The notes under the pieces are model-generated. The model saw only the letters and a program-made list of their open reading frames with translations. It was not told the origin of the DNA and did no database searches. Positions 20,985 through 32,849 of a stretch of 64,000 nt of DNA are shown here, piece by piece. The stretch lies in contig CM042138.1 in assembly GCA_023376005.1 (NCBI GenBank), positions 99,872,994-99,936,993 of the forward strand, given 5' to 3'. The DNA comes from Doryteuthis pealeii. Taxonomy: Eukaryota; Mollusca; Cephalopoda; Myopsida; Loliginidae. Position 1 is the first letter of the stretch. Each line of letters starts with the position of its first letter. The position numbers and the translations under genes were made by a program.

Positions 20985-21405
20985 TATTTATACATATTAA
21001 CCAACCCCTCTACAATCATGACAATTGGTTGGTCACATCAAGCTCTAGCACCTATATGATTGTCCCATACTGCTCTTATGGCAAACTCCCAACCCTTTCT
21101 ATCATATGTGCTAGAAAGTGGTGGCTGAGGTTCTTAGTGTCCTGGTTATGATGCTAAACTGCATCTAGTGGTAGGTTCCAATTCTGGAGCTCTAGGAAGT
21201 GTGGAGTACCTTTTCATTGCCATTAATCCTAAGTCAACTCTGACCCGGAGTGGTAGTACCTATTTGGGTCCCATCTATGGGTTAAATAGATCAAAAAGAA
21301 ATTTAAAAAGTGCATATAAAAAAAATTTGAATACACAAAAAGAATGAATAAAGCAAAAACATCTTCAGCATAAAATAATGCAAGGTTTGACATGCCATAA
21401 AATTC
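20985..21405 (-). repeat. Repeat C copy
   Basis: Inverted family C order: 'ggtcacatcaagc', 'tatgattgtccc', 'ccggagtggtagtacc', 'gggtcccatctatgggttaa', 'gacatgccataaaatt'. Confidence 0.6.
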
Positions 21406-21665
21406 CCCCCATGAGTAGGATGTGACTCATGGTCAATATCTTGAGCAGTTTAACAGGTTTGAATTCAAAGTGTTTTTGCCATACCAAGTTTAAAGAGCCC
21501 ATTCTGCCCTACTATTTTACCAATAGATGGAGGGAGAATTGCTAGATTAATACCTTTCCAAGAGTATTAGTACTATGTGAAATGCAAAGAGCCTTGTCCC
21601 AGATTTGAACTCTGATCACCGTGTCCATTTCCTATGAAAATAATCATTACACCACGCACCTCCAT
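21406..21665 (-). repeat. SINE-B copy
   Basis: Minus-strand SINE-B from 'attacaccacgcacctcc' (head, near 21655) to 'atgagtaggatgtgac' (tail, near 21411). It abuts repeat C exactly at the tail. Confidence 0.65.
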
Positions 21666-21674
21666 TGTATTATT

Positions 21675-21950
21675 CATTGAGTTTAGCTCTGTCTGAAAGA
21701 AATTCCAAATTTGTTTGGTACACACTGACGATCAAACTCACTACCGTAGTAAAAAGTCTGTGGAATGGCTAAGAGTCTTGTCAGTATCAGCCAAACAGCA
21801 AAGGAGTCTATCCCCATTTCGATAGTGCTAGACAAGGGAGTTTTTTTTTTCCTGAATTGTAGTGCCACAGCTACCATCAGCTTCCAGATGCTTTACTGCA
21901 CAGATCATATTACCCAAGTAGTGATACTCATGCATTGAGTTGGTGTGTGT
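21675..21950 (-). repeat. SINE-A copy, diverged
   Basis: Minus-strand body motifs 'atcagccaaacagcaaagg', 'gtgctagacaagggag', 'accatcagcttcc' and 'gcattgagttggtg' follow SINE-A order. Confidence 0.55.
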
Positions 21951-22199
21951 GTTGGTTTGGTGGTTGGTTTTGAAGGCTATCACAATGCAAGTATAGAAAT
22001 AGATCTCTAACCGCGGAATGAACGATATTCAAGCCTTTTTCTTTACCCTTTATATTGCTCTGTTCAAAAATATTGAACATCGAGCTCTCAACTTGGACCT
22101 GAACTACGATAATACTCACCTGCTGGAAGAAATGGTCAACTTAGAATCATCCTAGTACCAACTTACCTGTTAACACATCTACGGGTAAATATATATGTG

Positions 22200-22278
22200 T
22201 TTGATTTGGTTTGTTTTGTTTTACGGCATATCAACCTCGGTGGGTCATTTAATGCCGACAAAGTTGTGAAATAGTAAA
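22200..22278 (+). repeat. Repeat C fragment
   Basis: 'ttttacggcatatcaacctc' and 'gtcatttaatgccgac' are identical to the start of the copy at 36598-37110. Confidence 0.65.
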
Positions 22279-22524
22279 ATGATCTATAAAATAAATTCTC
22301 ACTAACCACCACTCTATAGGGAGGCACACTATTTACTAAACATTATCTAAGATGAGAATATTATCAATAAATCCTGGATTAATTTTGGGTTTACTGGCTA
22401 GCTAAATAATCTAACTACACCAAACACAACATCTAACAATTAAGACACAAAACTAATAAGTTGTCGAATAAATTAGTTAAAACTTAAGAAAATCAAAAAA
22501 AGACACAAAAAAAAAACACAGAAA

Positions 22525-23070
22525 TATCCATCATAAGAAGATACATTTGAAGCTTTATCAAAATGCATTATATGAATTTATATTTCAAGTTTTAATATTC
22601 ATTATATGCAGTTATATTTGAAACTTTATTAAAATGCATCATATAAAGATTCATTTGATGTTTTATCAAAATGCATCATATCAAATAAATTTAAAGCTTT
22701 ATCAAAATGCATCATTTGAAGATACATTTTAAGTTTGAGTAAAATGCTTCGTATGAAGATATATTTGAAGCTTTATTATCCACCATATGAAATTACATTT
22801 GAAGCTTTAATATACATCATACAATGATACATTTGAAGCTTTATTAAAATGCACTATATGAAGTTATATTTGAAGCTTTTATTAAAATGCATACTATAAA
22901 GATACATTTGAAGCTTTATAAAAATGCATTATATGAAGACACATTTGAAGCTCAGATATTCCTCATATGAAGTTACATTTGATGCTTTATTAAAATGAAG
23001 CAAATGAAGTTACATTTGAAGCTTCAATATTCATCATATACAGATATATTTGAAGCTTTATTAGTATATA
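22525..23070 (+). repeat. Minisatellite, about 38-bp unit
   Basis: About 14 imperfect units, each built from 'gatacatttgaagcttta' and 'aaaatgcatcatatgaa'. Units vary by substitution and by alternative 'tcaatattcatcat' linkers, so the array is old. Not CRISPR: there are no conserved repeats separated by unique spacers. Confidence 0.9.
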
Positions 23071-23639
23071 TCATCTGACTGGTTTGTTTATAATAGTTAT
23101 TCCCATACATTTTTTTAGTTATTTATAAATTTGTCTGGAAGGTAATAAAAATTCAGAAATATTTGAATACTTTGAACTTTGTAAAAAGTGATTGACTTGA
23201 GACATTGGCAGAAGGCCAAAACATATATTGAGGGATTTGATTCTGTGGAATTCCAGGGTCTTTGGTTTGCTAATTTTTTTTTATTTCTTATTTGATATTG
23301 ATTTTTGTAACTTTTTAGGAACAGAAGATAAGATTATGTGATGATATATGCAGATGTAGACATTTGGTTCAATGGAATTTGTAATTACATATCACTGTGT
23401 GGGTGTTTTTTTTTGTTGTTTTTTTTTGTGTGTGTCTGTGTCTGTGTGTAGATGTGGATGTGTCTGCTGATGTGTCATTTGGAATTATAGAAACCACAAG
23501 AATCAAGCTAAGTTGGGAGCATGAAATCTTATCTATGAGAAAATAATAAAAACAAAGAATTTGCATAGATGGCTGTATACTGTGAGATGTAGATTTAACC
23601 TTGACTCTTTATGTCAACCAATCAGAAATAAGAAGTAAA

Positions 23640-23654
23640 GTAATATAACTAATT

Positions 23655-23694
<40 letters not shown>

Positions 23695-23719
23695 GAAAAA
23701 CTGCTGTCTAAACATACTC

Positions 23720-23775
<56 letters not shown>

Positions 23776-23800
23776 GTATGTTTAGGCAGCGTTTTTTCTT
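23640..23800. repeat. (TA)n-(TATG)n microsatellite flanked by inverted PLE ends
   Basis: Two TA tracts and (TATG)n. 'aaaaactgctgtctaaacat' (plus, 23697-23716) and 'atgtttaggcagcgtttttt' (23777-23796) are inverted copies of the PLE coding end seen at 19600 and 9816. Confidence 0.7.
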
Positions 23801-23820
23801 GTAGTCCTATTTTATTAAAA

Positions 23821-24792
23821 ACTAGCAGAGCTACCCAGTGTTGCTTGGAATTCAAAAGTTAAAAATAAATCTCTTATCTATATTTTTATATAGATTAATA
23901 AAAAATCCTTTTTCTATATATTTGTTCTATTGCCTTTTATTCTTTATATATTCTTGTTTTTAAATTATTTATTTTTATCATTCTTCTTGTTTGTGTTTAT
24001 TATTTTATTTACTTTTTATCATGTTTATCCTTTATTGTTTTGTTTTATTTTTCAACAATATTTGACATTAGCATTGCTTTGGCATCACATAATCCACAAG
24101 GTTGATATGCGATTAAGAATGAAACAACCAAACCATCTGTCTGTCTTATAGAAATACTTGATATCAAATAACTGTGTGCAAAAAAAAACTCTCTAGGAAA
24201 CAACCACAAAATATTTAAATACAGATGTACATTTAATGCAATTCCCTAACCTCTAGGTATAAAATAACCCTAGGCAGGTTGAAATACTATTAAAAACAAT
24301 CAATCAACCATTCTTGATTTGGGGGTAAAAAAGCAACTGGTTCCCAAGATTTACTGTAAAGTAGGTATTATCTGTTTCATTTACAACCTGTCTTAAGTTA
24401 TTATGCACATGAAATAAATCTCAATAACTCAACAAGTTCTGATCCAATATTTGTCAAATTTATACTCATTTATATCGTTCCTCAGTAAAAATGTTTTCAG
24501 CCATTTCTAATGGTTAGTTTTTGAGATATTTGGAATTTACAAAAATGAACTGACTAAAGTTAGTATGTACATTAAACTAATATTAGTTTAAGACCACTGA
24601 AATCTGATAGAAACTATTTTACTTTTTGACTACAATACATGTTGAAATATGGTTAAAGGGAATAATCTTATGCTGAAAAACAGAAAATAATTAAGTTATT
24701 AAGTGAGGGAATGTACACATTGGAAATATCAAAGGTACTTTGCAGAGATTACTATACATGTATTCTGTGAAATTCCCATGCATACAGCTAGT
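23821..24792. mobile_element. Candidate element bounded by ACTAGC...GCTAGT
   Basis: Starts ACTAGCAGAGCTACCCAG at 23821 and ends GCTAGT at 24787-24792, followed by (TA)n. The left end, read inverted, gives a GC-rich hairpin-like sequence before CTAGT, reminiscent of a Helitron terminus. No conserved 5' TC end was seen on the other side. Non-coding. Boundaries are tentative. Confidence 0.25.
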
Positions 24793-24959
24793 ATATATAT
24801 ATATATATATAAATTCCAAGCTATTTCAGATGTTTAATGTAATTGATCATAGCATTTCTAATGATCTAACACTCTTCATAAATTATTATGCTGTTAGTAT
24901 ATTTCCAGCATCACCAATAGGGGGGCTAAACTTTTAGGGTAGGATGATGAACATTTATA

Positions 24960-24992
24960 TATATTAATATATATATATATATATATATATGA
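24960..24992. repeat. (TA)n microsatellite
   Basis: TA run. Confidence 0.9.
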
Positions 24993-25167
24993 CACTAGCA
25001 TAAATTTCTATGACATGAAAAATAAAAAAAAAAGCACAAAACTTTTTAAATTTAAGATATTTGATTCTTTATTCTCCTTCTGAGAAACTGATTTTGACAC
25101 ATGTAGAATTTACATTTTTAGCAGGTATCAATTTATTACCATAACAATGGTGATGTAAAAACAATGT

Positions 25168-25171
<4 letters not shown>

Positions 25172-25250
<79 letters not shown>

Positions 25251-25690
25251 AATATATTTGTGTGTGTGCATATTTATGTAAATATACACGTGTGGGTGCA
25301 GGTGTATGTAAATATATATGTGTGTGCATGTGTGCACATGTTTGTATATATAAATATACATGTGTGTGTGGTAAAGATACATGTGTATGGGCAGGCGTGT
25401 CTGTATGTGTGTGTAAATATATATGTGTGTATCTACATATATATGTATATATACATGTGTGTGTGTGTGTGCATGCATATGTAAATATGCATGTGTGCAG
25501 TGTATGGGTGGGCGTGTGTGTTTGTGTGTGTATAAATATTTGTGTCTGTAAAAACATGTATATGTAAATATACATTTGCATGCGCATGTGTGTATATGTA
25601 CATATTATTGAGTGTCTGTATTTAAATGTACATGTGTGTGTGTATAAATATACATGTGTATATGTGTATGTGATTGTGTGTGTTTGTTCC
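25172..25690. repeat. Compound (TA)n/(TG)n/(ATGT) microsatellite
   Basis: TA tract at 25174-25203, (TG)n at 25204-25238, then about 450 bp of 'gtgtgtgtaaatata'-like higher-order units. All long frames here are repeat translations. Confidence 0.95.
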
Positions 25691-25766
25691 CTCAGAGCTA
25701 CCCAAGTGTTTCTTACACAAAATGGCATCTTCAGAGAGAAAAAAAGGTTCAATAAAAATGAAATCC

Positions 25767-26176
25767 GGTTAAATCAAACTTAACGGACTTAAATTCCACC
25801 ATCGTATGTCACTCCGCCAAAAGAAAAAAACACCAAAAATCAAGGAATTAACCAAATTTAATGAAATTTTCAATGTTGCCATATTAATGAATAAAATATA
25901 TAATGCACCAGTTATTTTATTCACCTTGTCACCTTTGAACCACGTATCTTTGAGAATCTGTGTTACACCTCAAAGATATGTGGTTCAAAGTTAACTGACC
26001 TGAAAAATGTAAAAGTATTTAAATAAAATAACTGGTGCATTATATTTTTTTTCATTAATATATCAACACTGAAAATTTCATTAAATTCGGTTAATTCCCT
26101 GATTTTTGGTATTTTTTTTTTTTTGATGGGGTGACATACAATGGTGGAATTTAGGTCCATTAAGTTCGATTTAACC
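25767..26176. mobile_element. Foldback (long inverted repeat) element
   Basis: The left arm starting 'ggttaaatcaaacttaac' is mirrored by the right arm ending 'gttcgatttaacc'. Each arm is about 200 bp with only scattered mismatches and T-run differences. Both arms therefore read through the same peptide in opposite strands (IFxxxPKIxELTxFNEIF). At the centre a second palindrome 'ctttgaaccacgtatctttg' pairs with 'caaagatatgtggttcaaag'. No transposase. Arms may extend weakly outward to about 25750 and 26195. Confidence 0.75.
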
Positions 26177-26461
26177 TGAAATTCTTTATTTCCTTGTTAG
26201 AAATTTTCTTTTAGGCATTGGAAAATTAGGGTAATTTTTATAGATGAACAGAACAGTTCAATCAGTTCAAACTATTCTAACATTTTGGTAGAATACAACC
26301 CTTATCAAAAATGATGGAATTAGCACACTTATAGGATGTTCATCTTGTTTTGTTTTTTTGTTTTTTATCTAGCAGTAAATAAACTAATAACAGATAAAAC
26401 ACAAAACATTTTTTCTTCAATAAGTGGGCATTCTGGCATCATAAAACAGTTATTTAATGCG

Positions 26462-26690
26462 TGTGCGGTTTAGATCAGTTGGTAGAGCGTCCTAATACAA
26501 GGTTCCTGGTTTGACACTGAACCTCGCCAACTCAGCATATGAGTAGCACAGGGATCTGTGCGGTAAAGCTGATGGTAGGTGCGACACTCCACCTCAGATA
26601 CCAAACAATCTCCTTGGTCTAGCTAGTAAAAAGGGGATAGACTCCCTTGCTGTGTGGCTGATACCGACTTTAGGCCACCCTATGACTTTA
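26462..26690 (+). repeat. SINE-A copy, well preserved
   Basis: tRNA-like head 'gcggtttagatcagttggta', 'acaaggttcctggtttgac', 'ccaactcagcatatgagtag', 'cagggatctgtgcggtaaag', 'ctccttggtctagc', 'ggctgataccgactttaggc'. Best plus-strand reference for the family in this window. Confidence 0.75.
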
Positions 26691-26904
26691 TATTTTAAAT
26701 CTTAGTTGTGGCATATGGACAGAAATATTGGGCATCCAGTGAGAATCAGACTCACTAACAATGCTCTGTTAATAGCTAGTCTAGCTTACTAACCATTACA
26801 CCACAGCCAGGCAGGTTTTATATTCCATAAACAAACTAGATTTTCCAATGTAAATATTAAGGAATAAATTAATGTTAAGTGTGTGTGTGTGTGTGTGTAT
26901 ATAT

Positions 26905-27118
26905 TAACCACTTCAGATCCTGGATGAGGCTGTTTGCATTTCACATAGGGCTAATACTCTTGGGAAAGGTATGTATCCAACTATTATACCTCCAGTTATA
27001 GGTAAATAGTAGGGCAGCATGGGCTATTTAATCTTGGTTAGACAAACAGTCTAGCAGATGGAAAATTCTGAATTTAAACCTGTGACTATGTGTCACATTC
27101 TGCTCATGCAGGGAGGTT

Positions 27119-27123
<5 letters not shown>
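26905..27123 (+). repeat. SINE-B copy with (TA)n tail
   Basis: From 'cttcagatcctggatgaggc' to 'cacattctgctcatgcaggg', then 'ggttggtaaa' leading directly into (TA)n at 27124. Confidence 0.7.

Positions 27124-27168
<45 letters not shown>
27124..27168. repeat. (TA)n microsatellite
   Basis: Pure TA tract growing out of the SINE-B tail. Confidence 0.95.
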
Positions 27169-27171
<3 letters not shown>

Positions 27172-27243
27172 CAATAACAATGTATATAATACGAGAGTCA
27201 TTCAATAGATAACGTGAATTTTACATCGCCATAGTAGAACAAA

Positions 27244-27276
<33 letters not shown>

Positions 27277-27281
<5 letters not shown>

Positions 27282-27525
27282 AGGTGTGTCAAAAAAGTAT
27301 CAAGATTTTTGTACTGTTTGACACACCTTGTATTCTGAAAAAAATAATGTGCCATTCATTAATTTATTTCAGAATACAAGGCGTGTCAAAAAAGAACCAA
27401 GTCTAAAGCTGTATTTACCAAGATAGAAATGAAGAATGAATGGAACGTAATTTTTTTTCAGAATACAAGGTGTGTCAAAAAGTACTAAAAATCTTGATAC
27501 TTTTTTGATACACCTTGTATACACA
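27277..27525. mobile_element. Cluster of mariner-type terminal inverted repeats
   Basis: 'acaaggtgtgtcaaaaaa' and its complement occur repeatedly: a hairpin at about 27279-27333, a further left-facing end at about 27376, and a hairpin at 27466-27522. The 'ttcagaatacaagg' junction recurs. Between them the minus strand encodes two near-identical short peptides containing LFDTPCILKK. This is a pile-up of MITE-like insertions or recombination products. Confidence 0.65.
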
Positions 27526-27544
27526 CACACACACACGTAAGTGC

Positions 27545-28595
27545 GACAAAAAGTTCTGGGGAGTGTCAAAGTGTGAAACAGATTTCTAAAAGGAAAAAAA
27601 AAGAAGTTATTCAAAAATACTGAGTAGCTTAATGGATAATAGTTGCACCTGTTATTTGAGTGTGCATATGCATGTTTATGCCTGTAAATGTCTACTTTGT
27701 TCGTCACACCTCTCTTAGACATATCTAATTGAAATCTAATTTATTTATAATCAGCTTGCTTCAAATTCTCCCAAAGTGTTCAAGTGGGAAAAAAAATTAC
27801 TGTCAACATCCAAAATTTACATTGCTTTTTTTTGGAGGGGGAACTTTTTTTTTTTGTTTTTTGGTATTTTTTTTAAGCTGTTCTCCCTCCTTGTTAAAAA
27901 TGCAAATAAAAATTAAAATTTAGTTCTTCCAATTTCTAATTTCGTTTTGTTCCCTTCAAATTTACTGAGACACACAGACAAACACATATGTTGGCACCTT
28001 TCTGTCCACTAAATACGATGGTGTAGTGTCCAAAATAAAAATTTAAAAAAATAAATAAATTATCTGCATCTGCAGATAAATTATTTATTTAAATAACAAT
28101 AAAAATTCAGTTCTTCAAACACACAGACACACACAAACAAACAAAAATATATATAGTTAGATTGATAGCGCTACCAAAATGTTCAAAGAAGCTGAAGCAG
28201 TACTGCAGAAGTAAAAACAAACATGTGACTCCTACATATGGACACACGAGTAAAAAAATTACATTCATCAGCTCTGTATAGACACTTGATGCCATCTAGC
28301 CGAGAGCGATGACTGATAGGGACAGATGGCAAGAGAGAGACAAGGGAATCCATGCTGTTGATATGCCTTAATGATAAAGATGATAATGTATAACCTAAAA
28401 GAGATCAAAATCAATACATGAAGAAATTGAAAAAGATACGTGAAACTTTTAGTCACGAAACTATTAAAAAAAAGAGGTGAGATTTTAAATTTTTGCCCAG
28501 CATTTGAGCACTCTTTATTTACAAAAGGTTTTTAAACAAGTCATTCTTATTTGTCTACTACATATATATATATATATAAATATATATATATGTAG
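27545..28595. other. AT-rich spacer, nothing recognised
   Basis: Homopolymer-rich; no recognised frame or family. Confidence 0.3.
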
Positions 28596-28599
28596 TAAA

Positions 28600-28850
28600 A
28601 TTCCTCGTTCCAATCCTGGACGAGCCTGTTTGCATTTGACATATTGCTAATACACTTGGGAGAGGTAGGAATCCATATATTCTCCCTCCAGCTGTGGGTG
28701 AATAGTAGTGCAAACTGGGAAAGTTAACCTTGGATAGGTGACCAGTCTAGGAGAAGGAAAATTCTGAATTCAAACCTGTTAAACTCTGCTTAAGACTTAG
28801 TGTCGCTTAAGACTTTGTGTCGTGTCCTGCTTGTGCCAGGTTTGGTATAT
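28600..28850 (+). repeat. SINE-B copy with microsatellite tail
   Basis: 'tcctggacgagcctgtttgc' through 'ccagtctaggagaaggaaaa' to 'cgtgtcctgcttgtgcc', then 'ggtatatacatatata' microsatellite to about 28935. Confidence 0.7.
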
Positions 28851-28852
28851 AC

Positions 28853-28884
<32 letters not shown>

Positions 28885-28969
28885 GCATGTGTGTGTATGT
28901 GTATATATATACATGTATGTATGTATGTTTGTATATGTGAATGAAAAAATCAACTAAGTTTTATTAATT

Positions 28970-29010
28970 TGTTACTACTAATTTAGGTCATCATCAGGGA
29001 CTGTTTCAAC
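28970..29010 (-). other. Degenerate hammerhead-like 5' half
   Basis: On the minus strand CCCTGATGATGACCTAA lies where a CUGAUGA core with a GACCT stem would be, but the matching GGTCGAAAC is mutated. Confidence 0.2.
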
Positions 29011-29224
29011 ACTGATACAGATTTAATAATTATTTTAAAAACCTTTATGCATGATAGAGGCAACATTTTTGAGTAATTAAATATCAATTTTGTGGTGTGA
29101 TTGGAATCTCTCCTTCTTTCTCCAGTATAGTAGTTTTCAGCAACGTGAGAAAAGGGGAAAGGAAAAATTTGCATTTGTCATGTTCATAGCAATATCACTC
29201 CTTATTAAAAAAAGAATATTGATA

Positions 29225-29480
29225 ATAATTTCTTTTAGTTGGTTTGGTTTCTTTGTTTAATAGAATATCAACATTTGTGGGTTATTTAATGCCAAAGCCA
29301 CCCTTGTAGAAGAAACAGTACGGGTACTATTTAAGCCATAGCTGGGGGGATTAAAGTGTTCATACCTATCCTAAGTGTATTAATCTGAAAGTGAACATCA
29401 TAGCCTGACTGGAGTTTGAACTCACTCACTATGATGTTGCAGTCCAGCGTGTTAGTCACTACACCACAGGGACTGGCCCA
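29225..29480 (+). repeat. Repeat D copy
   Basis: 'gtgggttatttaatgcc', 'agtacgggtactatttaagc', 'cctaagtgtattaatctgaa', 'gttgcagtccagcgtgttag', 'ccacagggactg'. tRNA-like sequence at the end ('gttagtcactacaccac'). Confidence 0.6.
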
Positions 29481-29599
29481 ATTTCTTTTTATAAGTTTTA
29501 TAATGCAAACTAAGTGCAATATAGATATAAATATATACATAAATTGAAAAGATAAAGACACTTACAGGGTGGAGCAAAATGATCTGATACATTTGTAGT

Positions 29600-29865
29600 G
29601 GCTAATGTGTTGGGCTATGATATCATCAGGAGTAAGTTCGAACTTCAGCCTCGCTATTATGTTCACTTTAGGACGAAAATGCTAATGGACTCTCTTGCTG
29701 ATTTCAACACGAGGGTTCATCCAATGAACAACCTACACAGTGTTTTGTTTATAGTGGTGAAGTCTTGTTTTAGACCATCTGCACTTTTTGGCACAGTCAA
29801 TTAGGAAAGAATTAGAGCACAAGGAATGCCACAAACCCAATCAACAACTGACCTCAGTTTTTTTT
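29600..29865 (+). repeat. Repeat F copy
   Basis: 'gcactttttggcacagtcaa' and 'tcaacaactgacctcag' match, in inverse orientation, 32591-32768. Preceded by a tRNA-like 'gtggctaatgtgttggg'. Confidence 0.5.
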
Positions 29866-29869
29866 CCAA

Positions 29870-30085
29870 ATTCAGAGTTTTCATTCTCCTAGACTGGTTA
29901 CCTATCCAAGGTTAAAGAGCTGCCCTACTATTTTACCCATAGATGGAGGGAAAATATATAGATTTATACCTTTCCCAAGGGTATTAGTGCTATGTGAAAT
30001 GCAAACATCCTTGTCTAGGATTTGAACTCGAGTTGGCAAGTCCATTTCCTATGACTCTAACAATTATGCCACATGCCTCCACTAA
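29870..30085 (-). repeat. SINE-B copy
   Basis: Minus-strand motifs 'tattttacccatagatggag', 'cccaagggtattagtgc' and 'caattatgccacatgcc' in SINE-B order. Confidence 0.65.
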
Positions 30086-30089
30086 AACT

Positions 30090-31265
30090 TTAGAACTAAT
30101 ACTCTTGGGAAAGTTATGAACCCTCTTATCATCCAAGTTGTTGGTTAACAGTACCACTACCACATAAACCCTTTGGATTAGCAGTTAATACAACAAAGAT
30201 TATTTTGTCTCACTCCGTACATATGATTAACACAATGTTCCATTCACATGAACAAACCACTATCAATCTGTTATAATGGTAAAGCTCTGTATGTGTTTTT
30301 GTTAGTTTTTGTTTTTGTTAATTGAATTTGTTAGCCATTTTCAACAGTAGGATGATTCCTACAATTTCACAGCTTCTTTATGCTAGTTTAATAGCAGCAA
30401 TAAAAAAACATAGGAAGCATACTCATGAAAGAAACATAATGTGATTTAAACCAATGTACTTTAGTAAATTTGTGGCTACTAATGTGGGAAGATTATTCTT
30501 CAATTGATAAGCGTTTTGAATGAGCAAGTTAGTCAGCAGGAACACTCTTGAGTTAATTTACTATTCCATCCCCATGAACAAACTATTATCTTATTATTTT
30601 ACATGTTAATATGGACTCCTCGATATTTGATAATGTTCATCAGTTGATTTTGTTAACTTTTCTACTGCATTGGCATTTAACATGACTTGTGGCAGTTTTT
30701 ATTGGTTCCCAGAGATATTCATTGCTTGAGTATTATGTTGCATTCTCATATGCATCTCTTTTAATGACCTGACATGCATGTGGTTTGACTTGGATCAGAA
30801 ACTTCTCTGCTGTATTCAATACACTCAACTTGTTGCTCTCAAAGGTTCTAAGCAGAAATCACACTCAATCTACAGAAAAGAAATGACAGATATTATTGTC
30901 AGTCATTTCCCACATCAGTGAAGGATTTATCACTCTGTGAACATCATTAATTTTTGGTGAGCCTTCAACACTTTCTTCCTTTTTTTTTAGGCATTTTCTA
31001 TAGTTCTGTCTTACAAACTTGTGAGAGAGTTATCTGGTTCTTGTTTAGGCCAATTATACAGCCCAATGGTTCTGAAAAAGGGCCTGAAATGTTGTGTGAC
31101 TTAATCAATATAATAAATTATAAAATGCGGATTAGCCAATGAACAAAAAGGAAAAAACTTACTTGGTTTGAAAATCATGTTGGGGAGAAACGGACAGTTA
31201 CCAAGGTCCATTGACTTTATTTCTTTACAGCTTGCAAGTCTAGCTGCACTGATGAGCTATGATAT
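30090..31265. other. Low-copy DNA, no confident gene
   Basis: Over 1 kb without a repeat family seen elsewhere in the window. The only oddity is 'ctgaaaaagggcctgaaat' near 31070, a weak hammerhead-like relic. Open frames are short and unrecognised. Confidence 0.3.
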
Positions 31266-31269
31266 CATA

Positions 31270-31897
31270 CTAGCAAATATATGCACCCTCCGGGTGCAAG
31301 TATTTAAGTTTTGATATATAAAAATATCATATTAAATTAGAAAGGCTAATGAAACTGACTAAGAATGCAGATAAAAAGATCTGCAACAGAGGGGGGTAAA
31401 ATCGAAAAATAGAACAACTTTGAAACGAAACTATTCCATCATTTTCCATTACTCCCCTTTTTCATTGGTAAATTTTCTAATTTAACTATTTAGTTTAAAA
31501 AGGAAGTAAAGGATAAATTACAGTTATTTCTTCTTGTAAATAAATTTCTTTTAAGATTTATTCCAGAGATTTTTGTTTATATTCTTAGGATAAAACCAAA
31601 CAATTAGAAATCAATAATACAAGCACATATTTATTAAAATCGAATTTTAAATTAATATGCAAATTAGCCTTCCGTTCACTGTAAACCGCTATTTTGTTGT
31701 ATATATAAATACAATTGCATGTTATTAGTACGTAGATATGGTAACAGTATTAATAATGTAAAACAATTTTTATTAATAACTGAAGGTTTAAAAGAATGAA
31801 ATCATGGAGAATTTGACGTAAATAATTAATTGTGACTTGAGTAGTAATATAGTTTCGGTTACAGACAGAAAAACACACAATCTCCATTATAATAAGA
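31270..31897 (-). mobile_element. Non-autonomous Helitron
   Basis: On the minus strand it starts TCTTATTATAATGGAGA (31897 downward) and ends TTTGCTAG (31270), inserted between A and T. About 10 bp before CTAG is a hairpin GCACCC-GGA-GGGTGC. These are the hallmarks of a Helitron: 5' TC, 3' hairpin plus CTRR, A/T target, no target duplication. 628 bp, no Rep/helicase coding. Same family as 43970-44580 and 44581-45212. Confidence 0.8.
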
Positions 31898-31984
31898 TAT
31901 ATATATATATATATATGGGAAAGGTTTGGAATTAAATTTCCCAATAACACCCTGAAATACATGAATATTTATAGCAAAGGATAC

Positions 31985-32590
<606 letters not shown>

Positions 32591-32762
32591 TTCCTGAGAT
32601 CGGTTGTTGATTTGGTTAGTGGCAACCCTTGATGCACTAATTCTTTCCTATCAACTGTGCCAAAAAGTGTGGATGGTCCAACTATGACCTTCACAACTAT
32701 AAAAAAAATCACTGTGTGGATGTTCATTGTATGAACACTCATACGTTGATCGACGGGTGAGT

Positions 32763-32768
<6 letters not shown>
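32591..32768 (-). repeat. Repeat F copy
   Basis: Inverse of 29655-29865: 'gagatcggttgttga', 'gtgccaaaaagtgt', 'catacgttgatcgacggg'. Followed by (TA)n at 32769-32804. Confidence 0.5.

Positions 32769-32804
<36 letters not shown>
32769..32804. repeat. (TA)n microsatellite
   Basis: TA run. Confidence 0.95.
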
Positions 32805-32807
<3 letters not shown>

Positions 32808-32849
32808 CAAAGAGAATAGTTTATTAAATCAGACTAAGATTTTTTTATA

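Noticed and set aside
22525..23070. CRISPR array
   Set aside because: Units are contiguous and diverged, without unique spacers; eukaryotic minisatellite.
25069..25752. 227-codon minus-strand open frame of T-H-I-Y repeats
   Set aside because: It is a translation of the TA/TG microsatellite; composition is pure simple repeat.
25806..26160. Two similar short proteins on opposite strands
   Set aside because: They are the two arms of one foldback element and not genes.
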